Assembly (NCBI GenBank): GCA_900552645.1
Contig: USAN01000004.1
Coordinates: 1 to 64,000, forward strand
DNA: 64,000 nucleotides
Origin: an uncultured Bacteroides sp.
Lineage (GTDB): Bacteria; Bacteroidota; Bacteroidia; Bacteroidales; Bacteroidaceae
Direction of reading: 5' to 3'
Below, in pieces: positions 62,614 to 64,000 of this stretch. How positions within the stretch are numbered: position 1 is the first letter of the stretch; every line of letters begins with the position of its first letter. The translations under genes were made by a program, and so were the position numbers. Under the pieces are notes generated by a model. That model worked only from the letters and a program-made list of their open reading frames with translations. It was not told the origin of the DNA and did no database searches.

Positions 62614-63657
62614 TTAATTATTTTCAGGACGTAGTTTACGAACAGTTTCGGCAGTTCTCCACATTTCGCTATCATGCAATGCCTTAAGTTCTGCATTAAG
62701 TTTTTCGCGATAATCAGATTGAGAATTACTGTCAATTGAAATCTGAGCTTCATTTCCAGTTTTTACACTATCATACAAATTTTCCATAACTGGTTTGATA
62801 GCATCATGAAAAGGACCCATCCAGTCTAATGCACCTCTCTGTGCGGTTGTTGAACAGTTAGCATACATCCAGTCCATACCATTTTTTGCGAACAAAGGCA
62901 TCAATGACTGAGTAAGCTCTTCTACTGTTTCATTAAAAGCTTCCGATGGAGTATGACCGTTTTCACGCAAAACCTCATACTGCGCTAACAACAATCCCTG
63001 AATAGCTCCCATCAAAGAGCCACGTTCACCTGTCAAGTCAGAATAAACTTCACGTTTAAATGTTGTTTCGAACAAATAACCCGAGCCCACACCTATACCA
63101 AGTGCAACACAACGATCATATGCCTTGCCTGTAGCATCCTGGAATATTGCATAAGAAGAGTTCAATCCACGACCTTCAAGGAACATAGTACGTAAAGAAG
63201 TACCAGAACCTTTAGGTGCAATAAGAATAACATCTACATCGGCAGGAGGTACTATGCCAGTGCGTTCCTTGTAAGTAATAGCAAAACCGTGAGAGAAATA
63301 GAGAGCCTTTCCAGGAGTAAGATGTTTCTTAATAGTAGGCCAGCACTCAATCTGAGCCGCATCCGATAAAAGTACCTGTATGATAGATGCTCTTTCACAA
63401 GCCTCTTCAATACTAAAAAGAGTTTCTCCAGGAACCCATCCATCAGCAACAGCTTTATCAAAAGTCTTGCCAGGACGCTGTCCTACTATTACATTAAAGC
63501 CATTGTCACGAAGGTTAAGTGCCTGTCCAGGACCCTGAACACCATAACCAATAACAGCAATGGTTTCATTTTTCAATACTTCACGAGCTTTTTCCAAAGG
63601 AAACTCCTCACGGGTTACAACATTTTCAGTAACCCCTCCAAAATTCATTTGTGCCAT
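62614..63657 (-). CDS. ilvC: Ketol-acid reductoisomerase
   Basis: A 347-residue enzyme of branched-chain amino-acid synthesis. The Rossmann part has IAVIGYGVQGPGQALNLRD and the cofactor loop VGQRPGKTFDKA. IAPKGSGTSLR and the C-terminal helical domain with YSDLTGERGSLMGAIQG carry the metal ligands. It isomerises and reduces acetolactate or acetohydroxybutyrate. The Arg-rich loop suggests an NADPH preference, not proven. The acyl-ACP thioesterase gene lies 44 bp upstream on the same strand. Confidence 0.95.
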   Translation of the reverse strand: MAQMNFGGVTENVVTREEFPLEKAREVLKNETIAVIGYGVQGPGQALNLRDNGFNVIVGQRPGKTFDKAVADGWVPGETLFSIEEACERASIIQVLLSDAAQIECWPTIKKHLTPGKALYFSHGFAITYKERTGIVPPADVDVILIAPKGSGTSLRTMFLEGRGLNSSYAIFQDATGKAYDRCVALGIGVGSGYLFETTFKREVYSDLTGERGSLMGAIQGLLLAQYEVLRENGHTPSEAFNETVEELTQSLMPLFAKNGMDWMYANCSTTAQRGALDWMGPFHDAIKPVMENLYDSVKTGNEAQISIDSNSQSDYREKLNAELKALHDSEMWRTAETVRKLRPENN

Positions 63658-63701
63658 TTTAAATAATTTATTAAAAGAACTTTCATCCTTTAGTTATAAT
63701 T

Positions 63702-64000
63702 TCAATTGAATATCACTTTACTGCGAACAACGACTTCATTATCGTCTTTCATTATTTCTATATTATATTCATTCTCAACAACCTCTTCCATATAGAATTT
63801 CAAGGTATCATTATAATAGCTTTCAGCCACATATGCCAATTCAAACCTCTTAATTTTCTTCTCCTTGAAGAAATCTATATTAAAAAGATCAAGAATATGT
63901 TCAATATATTTTATACTGTTTACATGACCATTTATATCTATATCACTATACCTAGTTATATACTGCGCTTCGAGTTTAGAATTTACAACCTTAAAACGTG
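63702..64000 (-). CDS. Acyl-ACP thioesterase, partial
   Basis: The C-terminal 98 codons of a minus-strand gene that runs off the right edge. The frame reads YSDIDINGHVNSIKYIEHIL, the hot-dog-fold signature of acyl-ACP thioesterases (the Asn-x-His pair is catalytic), and ends VVVRSKVIFN. It would release fatty acids from acyl carrier protein. Acyl-ACP thioesterase upstream of ilvC is a recurrent arrangement in Bacteroidota, as I recall it, and the 44-bp gap suggests cotranscription. Confidence 0.88.
   Translation of the reverse strand, partial: RFKVVNSKLEAQYITRYSDIDINGHVNSIKYIEHILDLFNIDFFKEKKIKRFELAYVAESYYNDTLKFYMEEVVENEYNIEIMKDDNEVVVRSKVIFN

Overview
The window is AT-rich DNA from a member of the Bacteroidota, most likely order Bacteroidales. 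The evidence is the gene content: BadF-type amino-sugar kinase with MurQ, DUF4251, DUF4837, DUF4922 and DUF4105 proteins, a roughly 1100-residue SecA, a long ribosomal protein S1, an ISAon1-type insertion sequence and an ilvC gene beside an acyl-ACP thioesterase. Several start regions also carry the Bacteroides-type -7 element TAnnTTTG (best at rpsA, with a matching -33 TTTG), and Shine-Dalgarno sequences are mostly absent. No species can be named, and I see no rRNA, tRNA or CRISPR array.

Layout. 1-2.4 kb: tandem repeats, a thioredoxin-like gene, an esterase remnant, a hexapeptide acetyltransferase and an HD-domain protein. 2.6-4.2 kb: a lipoprotein pectate lyase. 4.6-7.6 kb (minus): sigma-54 activator, lptE, a TPR protein and secG. 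7.7-18.8 kb: an inositol-lipid neighbourhood. It holds inositol-phosphate synthase and a divergent PfkB kinase, then a minus-strand run of nine genes: rlmN, DUF4837, pdxA, nucleotidyltransferase, ATP-grasp enzyme, CDP-alcohol phosphatidyltransferase, flippase-like membrane protein, HAD hydrolase and MFS transporter. 19-29.9 kb: a peptidoglycan-salvage-like region with a GT2-DUF4922 fusion, SpoIID protein, AmpG/MurT-like transporter, DUF4251 protein, a GH36 alpha-galactosidase on the other strand, MurK-like kinase, MurQ and a SIMPL protein. 30-35.5 kb: rpsA, ribonuclease Z, an ECF sigma factor with two small envelope proteins, and mazG.

35.6-37.7 kb: a small membrane-anchored gene cut in two by an ISAon1/ISL3-like element. 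Removing the element and one 7-bp target duplication rejoins the frame exactly. 38.3-40.9 kb: valS. 41.1-46.4 kb: an accessory minus-strand set of a DUF6340-like lipoprotein, a small acidic protein, a TPR histidine kinase without a receiver domain, and a LruC/DUF4114 lipoprotein. 46.5-52.7 kb: secA, an alkaline-phosphatase-fold protein that appears to have lost its metal-binding residues, and a DUF4105 protein. 53-60.5 kb: coaX, beta-barrel protein, TPR protein, lptC, CNNM/CorC protein, then a PpiD/SurA-like foldase. 60.8-64 kb: a small membrane protein with a decarboxylase beta subunit, then convergent ilvC and a partial acyl-ACP thioesterase.

Most of the window is conserved Bacteroidales core. 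The parts most worth following are the inositol-lipid run with its unassigned ATP-grasp and nucleotidyltransferase genes, the GT2-DUF4922 fusion, the IS-split gene, the degenerate phosphatase, and several unexplained inverted or periodic intergenic repeats.
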